Notes under the pieces: generated by a model
What the model was told of the DNA's origin: nothing
The model's input: only the letters and a program-made list of their open reading frames with translations
The model's database searches: none
Position numbers and translations under genes: made by a program
In this document: piece by piece, positions 7,782 through 16,714 of the stretch
How the letters are laid out: each line of letters begins with the position of its first letter
How positions within the stretch are numbered: the stretch's first letter is position 1
Assembly: GCF_003386205.1 (NCBI RefSeq)
Contig: NZ_QRDY01000002.1
Span: 496,001-560,000, forward strand
Reading direction: 5' to 3'
Length of the DNA stretch: 64,000 bases
DNA from: Cohnella lupini
GTDB taxonomy: Bacteria > Bacillota > Bacilli > Paenibacillales > Paenibacillaceae

Positions 7782-10586
7782 ATGAAAGGGAAATTGGGAT
7801 GGAAAGACATGGGCTGGAAAGGTAGTTGGTGGAAGAGCAATCGAGCGCGAATCCGAACTACCGTCTTGGTGGCGTTGACCGTTGCGGTCATAGCGGCCAT
7901 AATCGCATACCAGTCTTCGGGGAACGGATCGCCCCAGACGAACGTTCCTAGCGCTACTAACGAACATAAGGAAACGGAAGCTGCCGCAAGCCCCGAGCCC
8001 GATCAATCCAGCGAGCCAAGCGAGGCAAGAGAGGTCCATATAAATCCGGTTACCCAGGAAAAGGTGATCGCGACGTCTTTCCCTACGGAGGATATCGTCA
8101 TCGCCGATTTTAACGTCATCGACTATGGAGCGGCAGCGGACGGCATAACGGATGATACCGGCGCCCTGCAGAAGGCGCTGATCGCGGCGGGGAAGAGCGG
8201 AGGCGGGGTCGTCTTCGTTCCGGCGGGAAGATACAAGATCGCCGGAACTCTACTCGTTCCAACGGGCGTGACTCTCAGAGGAGATAGGCCAGCTTCTTGG
8301 TCCGGCGGAGCCGTCGAGGGAACGATCCTCGAGGCTTATTCGGGCAAGGGAGAAGAGAAAGGCGAAAGCTTCCTGTCGATGCGGCAAGCAAGCGGAGTCA
8401 CGAATCTCTCGATATGGTACCCGGAGCAACGATTGGAAGAACCGTACGCGTACCCGTGGACGATCGAGCAAATGTCCGGGGACAGCATGACGGTCGAGAA
8501 GGTCACGTTGGTGAATTCTTATAACGGAATTAAGATCGGACCGGATTGGAACGAGCTGCACTACGTCAAGCAGGTGTACGGCACCGTGCTCAAGACCGGA
8601 ATTTTCTTGGATTTTACGACGGATATCGGCCGCCTTGAGGGCATTCGTCTGTCGCCGGAATATTGGCCGAATTCGGGATTGCCGGGCTCCCCGCCGCCCG
8701 AGCCTTTGTTCGAATACACGACGTCTCATGCCGAAGGCATCGTGATGGGACGTTCCGATTGGGAGTACATGTCCGATATCCGAATATCGGGATTCAAGAC
8801 CGGGATGCGGGTGACGACGAGAACAGGCTCGACGGAGACGGCTAACGCGCAATTTTACCGGGTCGATATCGATAATTGCAACGTGGCGCTCCTAATCGAA
8901 GGGGTGAACGATTACGGCCTGTTAATCACGGACAGCAGCTTCAAGGCGAACGTCGGCACTATGCCGACCGCAATCCGTGCGACCGGCGGTTTTCGATCCA
9001 TCGTGCAGTTCAATACGGTTAAGATCGGGGGTCTGACCCGGAACGCGATCGTGAACGAGGGCAGCGGAGTACTGTCCTTCGAGAATAGCAACGTTAGCGG
9101 CTGGGACGAAACGAACGGGCACGCGATCGTCGCCAAGGCGGGTTCGCTGATTCTTGGCGAGACGACGTTTTCCGTGCCGGTAAGGCATGTGCTGCTCGAG
9201 GGCGACGCGGCAGAAGTAAACTCTTTGAATTCGGGCTACGAACGGAAGCTGGACTTGGAGAACCGCAGCTTGAAGGCCATAGCAAGAATTAACCAAGACG
9301 AGGAGTCCAGGCTGATTAAGCTTCCGAATATTGCCGGAACGGATATTGCCGAGCAGCCGAAACCGGCGACTTCGCTATTGTTCGATGTGTCCGAATCCCC
9401 TTACGGAGCGGACAAGAGTGGCAACGCCGATGCTACGGATGCGGTGAGGAAAGCGCTGGCTGACGCGGGAGCTTCGGGTGGAGGCACGGTTTATTTGCCA
9501 GCGGGCACATATAGGATCGATGAGCCTTTGACGGTGCCGAGCGGAGTGGAATTACGGGGTTCTTGGGACGTTCCCCACCACACGATAGGCGGGGGCAGCG
9601 TTATTTTCACCAATCACGGGGAGAACGACGCCTTGGCCACTCCGTTCTTATCGCTGGAAGCGAACGCGGGGATCAGAGGGCTTAACGTCTATTACGACGG
9701 TCAAAATTGGGATGCGATCAAGCCCTATTCTTGGACGATCCAAGGCAAAGGTCACGGCGTGTACGTCATCGACACGACGCTGCCCGATTCCTATCAAGGC
9801 ATCGATTTCGGAACCTACGACACGAGCGGGCATTACATCGACTACGTTGCGGGCTCGCCACTCAAAGAAGGGATATTCGTAGGCGGCGGAGCAACAGGCG
9901 GGTTCGTTCGAAACGTCCAATTCAACCCGCATTATTCCGCCAGAAGCAACTATCCGAACCGTCCGATGGACGATGAATTCGATAAGGTATGGGGCTACCA
10001 GAAGGAAAACTTGGACGCGTTCAGGATAGGTTACGTTAAGGAGCAGACGATTTTCAATACGTTCGTGTACGGCTCGCTCTATGGCATACATTTCGCAGGC
10101 CAAGACGGAAGCGGACCGGAGGCCGTCGTCATCGGACACGGTACGGATGGAAGCAAGAAAGGCATTTTCTTGGAGGACGCGGGGCCGAAAGGGCTCCAAT
10201 TCATCAATACGGAGCTCGTGTCCATGAGCACGACGGATAAGGTATACGTGACGGTCGGGGAAGCGTTCGATTCGGAAGTCGTATTCTTCAACACGTCGAT
10301 GTGGGGAGATCCCTCCCGGGGCATCGACGTCAAATCGGGAAAATTCACGATGCAGCAAGGGAATTTCGCCGTTGCCGGATTCCGCGGAATAAACGCGAGC
10401 GGAGGGGAAATCCGCCTCTACGACTCTTATTTCCAACAATCGGGCAAGACGCACGTGTACGCCGGAGAAACGATAGAGAGCATGGTCTTGTCGAACAATC
10501 TGTATAAGGGCGGAATGGGCTTCGACGACGATGCGCCGTTGGGAACGGTGACGGGCACCGATTTCTTGCCGCCCGGCAACCCGTAA
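7782..10586 (+). CDS. Membrane-anchored double pectate-lyase-superfamily protein
   Basis: Large surface protein, 934 residues. One hydrophobic segment near residues 26-47 (TTVLVALTVAVIAAIIAYQ) acts as signal anchor, followed by an acidic low-complexity linker. Two right-handed beta-helix modules of the Pectate_lyase_3 type follow. Each begins with the hallmark glycine-rich turn: FNVIDYGAAADGITDDTGAL then GGGVVFVPAGRYKIAG (about 110-165), and YGADKSGNADATDAVRKAL then GGGTVYLPAGTYRIDEPL (about 543-590). This fold is used by polysaccharide lyases, GH28/GH55 enzymes and phage tailspikes. I cannot tell the reaction. Its promoter element is shared with the importer downstream, so it probably releases or captures a glycan taken up by that importer. 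Confidence 0.75.
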   Translation: MKGKLGWKDMGWKGSWWKSNRARIRTTVLVALTVAVIAAIIAYQSSGNGSPQTNVPSATNEHKETEAAASPEPDQSSEPSEAREVHINPVTQEKVIATSFPTEDIVIADFNVIDYGAAADGITDDTGALQKALIAAGKSGGGVVFVPAGRYKIAGTLLVPTGVTLRGDRPASWSGGAVEGTILEAYSGKGEEKGESFLSMRQASGVTNLSIWYPEQRLEEPYAYPWTIEQMSGDSMTVEKVTLVNSYNGIKIGPDWNELHYVKQVYGTVLKTGIFLDFTTDIGRLEGIRLSPEYWPNSGLPGSPPPEPLFEYTTSHAEGIVMGRSDWEYMSDIRISGFKTGMRVTTRTGSTETANAQFYRVDIDNCNVALLIEGVNDYGLLITDSSFKANVGTMPTAIRATGGFRSIVQFNTVKIGGLTRNAIVNEGSGVLSFENSNVSGWDETNGHAIVAKAGSLILGETTFSVPVRHVLLEGDAAEVNSLNSGYERKLDLENRSLKAIARINQDEESRLIKLPNIAGTDIAEQPKPATSLLFDVSESPYGADKSGNADATDAVRKALADAGASGGGTVYLPAGTYRIDEPLTVPSGVELRGSWDVPHHTIGGGSVIFTNHGENDALATPFLSLEANAGIRGLNVYYDGQNWDAIKPYSWTIQGKGHGVYVIDTTLPDSYQGIDFGTYDTSGHYIDYVAGSPLKEGIFVGGGATGGFVRNVQFNPHYSARSNYPNRPMDDEFDKVWGYQKENLDAFRIGYVKEQTIFNTFVYGSLYGIHFAGQDGSGPEAVVIGHGTDGSKKGIFLEDAGPKGLQFINTELVSMSTTDKVYVTVGEAFDSEVVFFNTSMWGDPSRGIDVKSGKFTMQQGNFAVAGFRGINASGGEIRLYDSYFQQSGKTHVYAGETIESMVLSNNLYKGGMGFDDDAPLGTVTGTDFLPPGNP

Positions 10587-10619
10587 TTCGATAGCTTGCG
10601 AGAGAGACAAATCTCGCCA

Positions 10620-10669
10620 GCAAAGTTTAAGTTTGACTCATAGAAAGCGACTTGTAACGGACTTATGAT
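10620..10669 (+). promoter_or_regulatory. Activator-type promoter element, copy 2
   Basis: Second copy of the 22-bp block seen at 7670, containing AAAGTTTAAGTTTGACT and then CAT, followed 25 bp after TTGACT by the -10-like TATGAT (10664-10669) and then TTAAAG as in copy 1 (ATTAAAG). It stands before the permease gene at 10702. The identity of the block, its spacing and the -10 support shared control of the two transcription units. Confidence 0.62.
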
Positions 10670-10701
10670 TAAAGCATCCCAAGTAAGAAAGGTAAATCGC
10701 C

Positions 10702-11673
10702 ATGAAAATCGAAACGGGTGCCGGGCGCATGCAAACGCGGGCCGGACTGATGGGCAACGGGGTCATCCGAGAGCTTGTCCGCCATCGAATGCTGCTGCTT
10801 ATGTTTCTTCCCGCTGCGACGCTTTTGTTTCTATTTAACTATTTGCCGCTTGCCGGTTTGGTCATCGCCTTTAAGAACTTCGATTTTCAACAGGGTATTT
10901 TCGGAAGCGAATGGGCTAAACCCTTGCTCAACAACTTCGACTATATGCTTACATCGGATTCTGCTTATCGGGCGATAAAAAACACGATTCTGCTCAATGC
11001 CCTATTCATCGCGGTGGGGTTGGTATTCGAAGTCGGACTCGCGTTGATGCTGAACGAGATCCGCAACAAGTACTTCAAGAGGGTGACGCAGTCGCTGACC
11101 TTCCTGCCCTTCTTCATCTCGTGGATCGTCGTCGGAGTGTTCGCTTACAACCTGATGAATTTCGAAACGGGCGCGTTTAACAGGATCATTCAATTCATGG
11201 GACTCTCTCCTATCGATTTCTACAGCGAAGCGGGATTGTGGCCATTCATCCTGACGCTTGCCGTCCGCTGGAAAGTGACCGGCTACGGAACGATTATCTA
11301 CTTGGCGGCGCTTACGAGCGTCGACAATTCCTATTACGAGGCGGCTTCCATAGACGGGGCGTCCCGCTGGCAGCAAACCTGGTACATCAGCCTTCCGATG
11401 CTGAAGCCTACCATTCTGATTCTGACCTTGCTAGCCGTCGGAAGAATCATGAACGCGGATTTCGGAATGTTCTACGCGATGGTCGGAGATGCGGCCCTGC
11501 TGTTCCCGACGACGGACGTCATCGACACCTTCGTCTACCGCAGCTTACGCAAATCCGGAGACATCGGCATGGCATCCGCCGCCGGGTTCGTTCAATCGAT
11601 CGTCGCTTTCGTGCTCGTGCTAGGAAGCAATTACATCGCTCGACGGGCGGATAGAGACTCCGCGATCTTCTAA
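10702..11673 (+). CDS. ABC importer permease, LplB type
   Basis: Channel subunit of a polysaccharide/oligosaccharide importer, 323 residues. About six membrane segments are visible, beginning MLLLMFLPAATLLFLFNYLPLAGLVIAF (about 32-60), which is characteristic of the LplB subgroup. The EAA loop is EAASIDGASRWQQTWYISLP (about 213-232). It is followed 44 bp later by an LplC-type permease and then an LplA/LipO-like binding protein, a full importer minus ATPase. An upstream promoter element (10620-10669) is shared with the pectate-lyase-like gene. Substrate inferred to be a cell-wall glycan fragment. Confidence 0.92.
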   Translation: MKIETGAGRMQTRAGLMGNGVIRELVRHRMLLLMFLPAATLLFLFNYLPLAGLVIAFKNFDFQQGIFGSEWAKPLLNNFDYMLTSDSAYRAIKNTILLNALFIAVGLVFEVGLALMLNEIRNKYFKRVTQSLTFLPFFISWIVVGVFAYNLMNFETGAFNRIIQFMGLSPIDFYSEAGLWPFILTLAVRWKVTGYGTIIYLAALTSVDNSYYEAASIDGASRWQQTWYISLPMLKPTILILTLLAVGRIMNADFGMFYAMVGDAALLFPTTDVIDTFVYRSLRKSGDIGMASAAGFVQSIVAFVLVLGSNYIARRADRDSAIF

Positions 11674-11717
11674 GGAGAGCGTACTCTCTCTAATCTACGA
11701 AATCGGAGGAAAGAATC

Positions 11718-12602
11718 ATGTATCCCAAGAGATATTCCATCGGCCAGATCGTCATCGTCGCTATTATCTCCTTGTTCAGCTTATCTTGTCTGCTGCCTTT
11801 CATTATGGTCATTTCCGGCTCCTTAAGCACGGAAAAGGACATTATGGACTACGGCTACTCGCTCTTTCCGAGGAACGTATCCTTCGATTCCTATCGCATT
11901 CTCATCTTGGGCTCGAATCGAATCGTCGACGCTTACGCAATCAGCATCATCGTTACGGTCGTCGGTACGGTACTCTCCCTATTGGTCACGAGCATGGGCG
12001 CTTACGCAATGGCAAGACGTTCGTTCAAATACCGGAACGTTCTGTCTATATACGCCATCATTACGCTTTTGTTCAATGGAGGTTTGGTTCCGTGGTACAT
12101 CATCTGCGTGAGATATCTGGAGCTGAAGGATACGATGTGGGCGATGATTCTGCCGCCGCTCGCCAACGCGTTCAATATGTTCCTGATCCGCAATTTCATG
12201 ATGGCGATGCCGGAGGATTTGCACGAATCGGCGAAAATGGACGGGGCAGGGGAGTTCAGAATTTACGCGCAGCTCATCGTTCCGCTCGCGAAGCCCGTGC
12301 TTGCCACGATCGGGTTATTCATCTCCCTGAACTATTGGAACGACTGGTTCCTGGGATTGATGTTCGTCGATAAGCAAGAGCTTCAGCCGTTGCAGCTACT
12401 CCTGAGGACGCTCATATCCAACGTCGAATTCCTCAGAAGCTCGAGCAACGCGATGGATATTCAGCGTATCGCATCGCAGCTGCCGTCCGAATCGATCAAG
12501 ATGGCGCTTACCGTCGTGACGATCGGCCCGATTATTTTCCTCTACCCGTTCCTTCAGCGGTATTTCGTTAAAGGCTTGATGGTAGGGGCTGTCAAAGGAT
12601 GA
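11718..12602 (+). CDS. ABC importer permease, LplC/YtcP type
   Basis: Second channel subunit of the Lpl-type importer, 294 residues. The first membrane segment is GQIVIVAIISLFSLSCLLPFIMVISG, followed by the LplC-type motif STEKDIMDYGYSLFPRNVS. The EAA loop is ESAKMDGAGEFRIYAQLIVP (about 172-191). It ends with YPFLQRYFVKGLMVGAVKG, the typical C-terminus of this family. RBS GGAGGAAAG precedes the ATG. It sits between the LplB-type permease and the binding protein in one operon. Confidence 0.92.
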   Translation: MYPKRYSIGQIVIVAIISLFSLSCLLPFIMVISGSLSTEKDIMDYGYSLFPRNVSFDSYRILILGSNRIVDAYAISIIVTVVGTVLSLLVTSMGAYAMARRSFKYRNVLSIYAIITLLFNGGLVPWYIICVRYLELKDTMWAMILPPLANAFNMFLIRNFMMAMPEDLHESAKMDGAGEFRIYAQLIVPLAKPVLATIGLFISLNYWNDWFLGLMFVDKQELQPLQLLLRTLISNVEFLRSSSNAMDIQRIASQLPSESIKMALTVVTIGPIIFLYPFLQRYFVKGLMVGAVKG

Positions 12603-12654
12603 CAATGCCAGCTTCGGCTGTATTGTATACAACAAACGCAGGGGAGAGGTTGAA

Positions 12655-14241
12655 ATGTCAAAGAGACAACCAAGACTGCCTATCATCGCCATCGTCGTGC
12701 TCGTTCTGATGCTGTCGTTGGCAGCATGCAGCGGGGGCAATAACAACGCGGAACCAAGCAAGGAGTCTCCGGCAGGTACCGGATCGCCATCATCGTCGCC
12801 GTCGGCTTCCGCTTCGCAGTCGGAGGATCCGCCGAAAGAGGAAGAAGAGGTTACTCTCAAATTCTACTTCGGGGGAGACAAGAAGGCGGCTACCGACGAA
12901 GTGTGGGAGAAGGTCAGCGAATACGTCAAGGGTAAAGGCTTGAATGTTAAATTCAACATCAACTTTATTCCGTTCGGGGATTTCAAAGACAAGATGCTGG
13001 TTATGGCCGCATCGGGAGACAAGTGGGATCTCAATTTCGACGGAGACTGGCTATCTTACAAGCAAATGGCGGCCAAAGGCTCTTACATGGCTTTGAATGA
13101 TTTATTGCCGCAATACGCGCCTAACCTCAACAAGAAATACCAGGAGCAAGGAACGCTGCAGGCCGCAACGATCAACGGGGAAATCGTCGGACTTCCTTGG
13201 ACGATGAAGATGAACCAGCGGAATTACGCGGGTTGGCGCGTCGATTTGGCGGAAAAGGCAGGAATAAAGCGGGATCCGGATTCGGTCCGGACGATCGAGG
13301 ACGTGGATGCCTTGCTTCACGAGTTGAAGAAGGCGTATCCGAACGAGAAGCTTTCCCGCACCACTTCCCAAGCGATCTATGTTGCTCGCGAGGAGTGGGT
13401 GGATCTCCAATTCCATCAAATGGGCTTTTATCTGAACGATCCGGAAATCAAAATCCAAGCGCTCGAACAACAACCGTTCTACTTGGAAGCGTCGAAGATG
13501 ACGAAAAAATGGTACGACGACCGAATTCTGAACCGCGACGCCATGATCGATAAGGAAGACGGCGCATCGCAGTGGAGAAACGGTAAAACGCTTTTCACGA
13601 TGACGTCCCACGAATGGGCGTTCGCCGATCCGGGCTTCGCAGATCCTTCCTATAAGCATCAAATGTCCTTGCTCTATCCGGATAAGAGAACCGTGAACAG
13701 AACCGCTCTTGCCAACGTATTGGCGATTAACCGCAACTCCGAGCATCCCGATCGGGTCCTCCGTTTCCTGGATATGATGGAGACGGATAAGGTGCTTTAC
13801 GATCTCGTGCAGTACGGAATCGAAGGGAAAACCTACAAGCTTAACGGAGACGTAGCCGAATATCCGGACGGCATGCAATTCACGACGAGTAATTACATGG
13901 AGTGGGGCGGCCAATGGGCGTTCTGGAAGCCGCAATTCATGCGTCCGAATCAGACGTATCCGGTCGACTTCTGGCTGAAGGAAGCCGAATTCGCCAGCAT
14001 ACCGGTTAACGTGAACTCGCCCGTCGACGGTCTCTTCATCGCCGAAGACAATATCAAGAACGAGGTGGCGAAACGCGATCAAGCATACGAGGAGTTCGGC
14101 AAGCCGATAGAATTCGGAGTCGTCAAAGACGTCGAAGGTTCGGTAGCCGACTATATCGAGAAGCAGAAGAGCAACGGCCTCGACAAGATCATCGCCGAAG
14201 CGCAGAAACAGATCGATGCCTATCTCGCGTCCCAGAAATAA
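12655..14241 (+). CDS. Solute-binding lipoprotein (LplA/LipO-like) of Lpl-type importer
   Basis: Cognate binding protein of the permeases directly upstream, 528 residues. Lipobox SLAAC (Cys about residue 25), then a Ser/Pro/Glu linker to about residue 65, then the binding fold starting VTLKFYFGGDKKAATDEVWEKV. It is clearly the paralogue of the orphan binding protein at 5639-7162; the two differ most in the signal peptide and linker and share long identical blocks across the fold. It starts 52 bp after the permease stop and is followed by a hairpin. The ligand is unknown; the neighbouring mannonate-dehydratase-like gene suggests uronic-acid-containing oligosaccharides. Confidence 0.92.
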   Translation: MSKRQPRLPIIAIVVLVLMLSLAACSGGNNNAEPSKESPAGTGSPSSSPSASASQSEDPPKEEEEVTLKFYFGGDKKAATDEVWEKVSEYVKGKGLNVKFNINFIPFGDFKDKMLVMAASGDKWDLNFDGDWLSYKQMAAKGSYMALNDLLPQYAPNLNKKYQEQGTLQAATINGEIVGLPWTMKMNQRNYAGWRVDLAEKAGIKRDPDSVRTIEDVDALLHELKKAYPNEKLSRTTSQAIYVAREEWVDLQFHQMGFYLNDPEIKIQALEQQPFYLEASKMTKKWYDDRILNRDAMIDKEDGASQWRNGKTLFTMTSHEWAFADPGFADPSYKHQMSLLYPDKRTVNRTALANVLAINRNSEHPDRVLRFLDMMETDKVLYDLVQYGIEGKTYKLNGDVAEYPDGMQFTTSNYMEWGGQWAFWKPQFMRPNQTYPVDFWLKEAEFASIPVNVNSPVDGLFIAEDNIKNEVAKRDQAYEEFGKPIEFGVVKDVEGSVADYIEKQKSNGLDKIIAEAQKQIDAYLASQK

Positions 14242-14284
14242 ATCAAAACCAGAAAAGTCGCTCCAAAAGCTGTAACATCCGATT

Positions 14285-14324
14285 CGGACAACGCCATTCT
14301 CGTTGGCGTTGTCCGAGTTTATTC
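14285..14324 (+). terminator. Terminator after Lpl-type importer
   Basis: Twelve-bp perfect stem CGGACAACGCCA (14285-14296) and TGGCGTTGTCCG (14304-14315), 7-nt loop, followed by AGTTTATTCTATTTC. The stem is strong and the tail moderately T-rich. Confidence 0.75.
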
Positions 14325-14346
14325 TATTTCGAAGGGGAACGACAAC

Positions 14347-15570
14347 TTGGCCAAAATAACCGGCGTAAAATGCATTCGCACGAGGAAAGACGGGAGCTGG
14401 ACGATCGTAAAGGTAACGACGGACCAGGATGGATTATACGGAGTGGGATCGGCATCCGACATGTACAATCCGGAAGCCGTCGTCCACGTCATCGAGCAAT
14501 TGTTGGCGCCGGTCATCGTCGGGAGGGATGCCTCCAATATAGAGGATCTATGGAACACGATGAGCTTAAGCGGATATTGGCGGAACGGAGCCATCCTGCA
14601 GACGGCGATCGGCGGGATCGATATGGCATTATGGGACATTAAAGGCAAGGAAGCGGGATTGCCGGTCTATCAGCTTCTGGGAGGCGCGAGCCGATCGGCC
14701 GTTGCCTGTTACGGCCATGCCGGAGGACGGGATATCGAAGAGCTGAAGGAAGACGTTCATCGTTTCGCGGAGGAAGGGTATACGGTCGTCAGGTGCCAGA
14801 TGGGCGGGTATGGCGGCGGGGGTTTCCTGAACGCCCAACAAGCGAAGCTTCCCGATAACGCTTGGAAGACGAATGCGGTGTTCGACGAGCATATGTATCT
14901 CCATGCCATTCCGAAGATGTTCGAACAGTTAAGGTTAACTTTCGGTCCGGAAATTCAATTCACTCACGACGTCCACGAGCATCTTTCTCCGATTCTCGCG
15001 ATACAGCTTGCCAAAAGGCTTGAGCCTTACGGGTTATTTTATCTGGAGGACGTGTTGCCGCCGGAGCAGATCGGCTGGTATCGCCAGCTCAGACAGCAAA
15101 GCGCCACTCCCCAAGCGGTCGGTGAACTGTTCGCGAACCCGCAGGAATGGGTCGAGCTGATCAAAGAGAGACTGATCGATTTTATACGCGTACGCGTATC
15201 GAAGGTCGGAGGAATTAGCGCTTGCCGCAAGATCGCAGCGCTAGCCGAAGCTTTCGGAGTTCGAACGGCATGGCAAGAGGGCGGGGAGAACGATCCCGTC
15301 AACCAAGCCGCGGCCGTTCATCTGGATATGGCGGTCTGGAATTTCGGCATTCAGGAGATCAACCATTTCAAGCCGGAAGAAAGGGACATTTTCCCGGGAA
15401 TTATTGAACGCAGGGGCGGATATCTCTACACGAACGACAAGCCGGGCCTGGGCATAGATCTGGATGAACTAAAAGCATCGCGGTTGCTGGACGATAGCTG
15501 GCAGAAATCGGCGTACCACAGGCCTTATTCCTTGGATCGCAAAGCGGACGGTACGCTGGTTCGTCCATAG
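14347..15570 (+). CDS. Enolase-superfamily acid-sugar dehydratase (ManD/RspA-like)
   Basis: Mandelate-racemase/enolase superfamily enzyme, 407 residues, with the length and motifs of the ManD/RspA group, whose best-known activity is D-mannonate to 2-keto-3-deoxygluconate. Seen are the N-terminal capping domain (KITGVKCIRTRKDGSWTIVKV), the DVHEH motif (D208, H210), LEDV and VGELF carrying the other metal-ligand acids, and the C-terminal WQEGGENDPVNQAA block. The start is TTG at 14347 with GAAGGGG 9 bp upstream. It follows an importer and precedes trxB. Many RspA-like proteins have low or no mannonate dehydratase activity, so the precise substrate is uncertain. A second superfamily member lies at 17707. 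Confidence 0.8.
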   Translation: MAKITGVKCIRTRKDGSWTIVKVTTDQDGLYGVGSASDMYNPEAVVHVIEQLLAPVIVGRDASNIEDLWNTMSLSGYWRNGAILQTAIGGIDMALWDIKGKEAGLPVYQLLGGASRSAVACYGHAGGRDIEELKEDVHRFAEEGYTVVRCQMGGYGGGGFLNAQQAKLPDNAWKTNAVFDEHMYLHAIPKMFEQLRLTFGPEIQFTHDVHEHLSPILAIQLAKRLEPYGLFYLEDVLPPEQIGWYRQLRQQSATPQAVGELFANPQEWVELIKERLIDFIRVRVSKVGGISACRKIAALAEAFGVRTAWQEGGENDPVNQAAAVHLDMAVWNFGIQEINHFKPEERDIFPGIIERRGGYLYTNDKPGLGIDLDELKASRLLDDSWQKSAYHRPYSLDRKADGTLVRP

Positions 15571-15592
15571 GACTCTAGGTGCTCGCTTAGAT

Positions 15593-15658
15593 CTTCATGA
15601 AACCTTCATCTAACTTTCATCATACCTTCATGCAGCTTTCGGGCATGGATGGTATGAT
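15593..15658 (+). promoter_or_regulatory. trxB promoter with four 11-bp-spaced CTTCAT repeats
   Basis: CTTCAT, CTTCAT, TTTCAT and CTTCAT start at 15593, 15604, 15615 and 15626, an exact 11-bp period. A -10 TATGAT lies at 15653-15658, 27 bp after the start of the last repeat, followed by TTTTTTTAT. No good -35 is present. This is the architecture of OmpR/PhoB-class response-regulator boxes. The peroxiredoxin promoter (19697-19762, minus strand) has the same repeats, period and spacing. Confidence 0.75.
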
Positions 15659-15712
15659 TTTTTTATCATCAAACGACCCCTAACAATAGCATGGATAAGG
15701 AAGTGGATCATC

Positions 15713-16639
15713 GTGCATAAAACAATCATCATCGGAACCGGTCCCGCGGGACTAACGGCCGCGATTTATCTGGCCCGCGCCAACTTGAACCCTCTCGTCA
15801 TCGAAGGACCCGAACCGGGCGGACAATTGACCACGACGACTGAAGTGGAAAATTTCCCTGGTTTCCCCGACGGCATCATGGGGCCCGAGCTCATGGCGAA
15901 CATGCGCAAGCAAGCGGAGCGCTTCGGCGCGGAATTCCGTTCCGGCTGGGTCAACAAAGTGGATATGTCGAAGCGCCCGTTTACATTGAGCGTTGAGGGC
16001 ATGGGCGAATTAACGGCCGAAACTCTGATCATCTCGACTGGAGCCTCCGCGAAGTATCTAGGCATTGCCGGCGAGCGCGACAACGTGGGAAGAGGCGTGA
16101 GCACATGCGCCACATGCGATGGATTCTTCTTCCGCAATAAGAAGATTATCGTCGTCGGAGGCGGAGATTCCGCGATGGAAGAGGCGCATTTCTTGACGAA
16201 GTTCGCATCCGAGGTCGTCTTGGTCAACCGCCGCAACGAGCTTCGGGCTTCGAAGATCATGCAGGATCGCGCGCGCTCCAATCCGAAAATCAGTTGGAAT
16301 CTCAATCGCACGCCGCTTGAAGTCGTGAGCGGACCTCTAGGCGTAACCGGGCTAAAGGTAACCAACAACGAGACGGGCTTGGAAGAAACGATAGCCACCG
16401 ACGGTATATTCGTGGCGATCGGTCATACGCCGAATACCCGATTCCTCGACGGACAGCTGGATATGGACGAAACCGGATATTTACTCGTCAAACCGGGTAC
16501 GACGGAAACGAACATTCCAGGCGTTTTCGCTTGCGGAGACGTCCAGGATCACAAGTATCGCCAAGCGATCAGCGCCGCGGGCACGGGCTGCATGGCCGCC
16601 CTGGATTGCGAGAGATTTCTTGAAGGCATCCCGGAATAA
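15713..16639 (+). CDS. trxB: Thioredoxin reductase
   Basis: NADPH-dependent flavoprotein that reduces thioredoxin in the cytoplasm, 308 residues, the normal length. Seen are the FAD-binding GTGPAGLTAAIYLAR motif (8-22), PGGQL, the redox-active CATC pair (C132, C135), the NADPH-binding GGGDSAMEEA motif, and the C-terminal GVFACGDVQDHKYRQAISAAGTGCMAA FAD block. The start is GTG at 15713 with AAGGAAGTGG upstream. It has its own promoter with CTTCAT repeats and its own terminator (16674), so it is a single-gene unit. The shared promoter architecture with the nearby peroxiredoxin suggests joint control in response to oxidant stress. Confidence 0.95.
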   Translation: MHKTIIIGTGPAGLTAAIYLARANLNPLVIEGPEPGGQLTTTTEVENFPGFPDGIMGPELMANMRKQAERFGAEFRSGWVNKVDMSKRPFTLSVEGMGELTAETLIISTGASAKYLGIAGERDNVGRGVSTCATCDGFFFRNKKIIVVGGGDSAMEEAHFLTKFASEVVLVNRRNELRASKIMQDRARSNPKISWNLNRTPLEVVSGPLGVTGLKVTNNETGLEETIATDGIFVAIGHTPNTRFLDGQLDMDETGYLLVKPGTTETNIPGVFACGDVQDHKYRQAISAAGTGCMAALDCERFLEGIPE

Positions 16640-16673
16640 AGTAAGCATTTTTCGAAAATGAATGATAATGAAC

Positions 16674-16712
16674 AAGCCGCCAGGGAGGAGCGATTCCCCG
16701 GCGGCTTTACTT
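16674..16712. terminator. Terminator between trxB and small acidic gene
   Basis: Inverted repeat AAGCCGCC (16674-16681) and GGCGGCTT (16700-16707) with an 18-nt loop, in the convergent gap between trxB and the minus-strand small gene. Tails TTACTTATT on plus and TTGTTCATTATC on minus are moderately T-rich, so it may serve both directions. Confidence 0.65.
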
Positions 16713-16714
16713 AT

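Noticed and set aside
10633..10669. Ordinary sigma-A promoter using TTGACT as -35
   Set aside because: The gap to TATGAT is 25 bp, far beyond 16-18 bp, and the same 25-bp gap is kept at 7682-7718, which points to an activator site instead.
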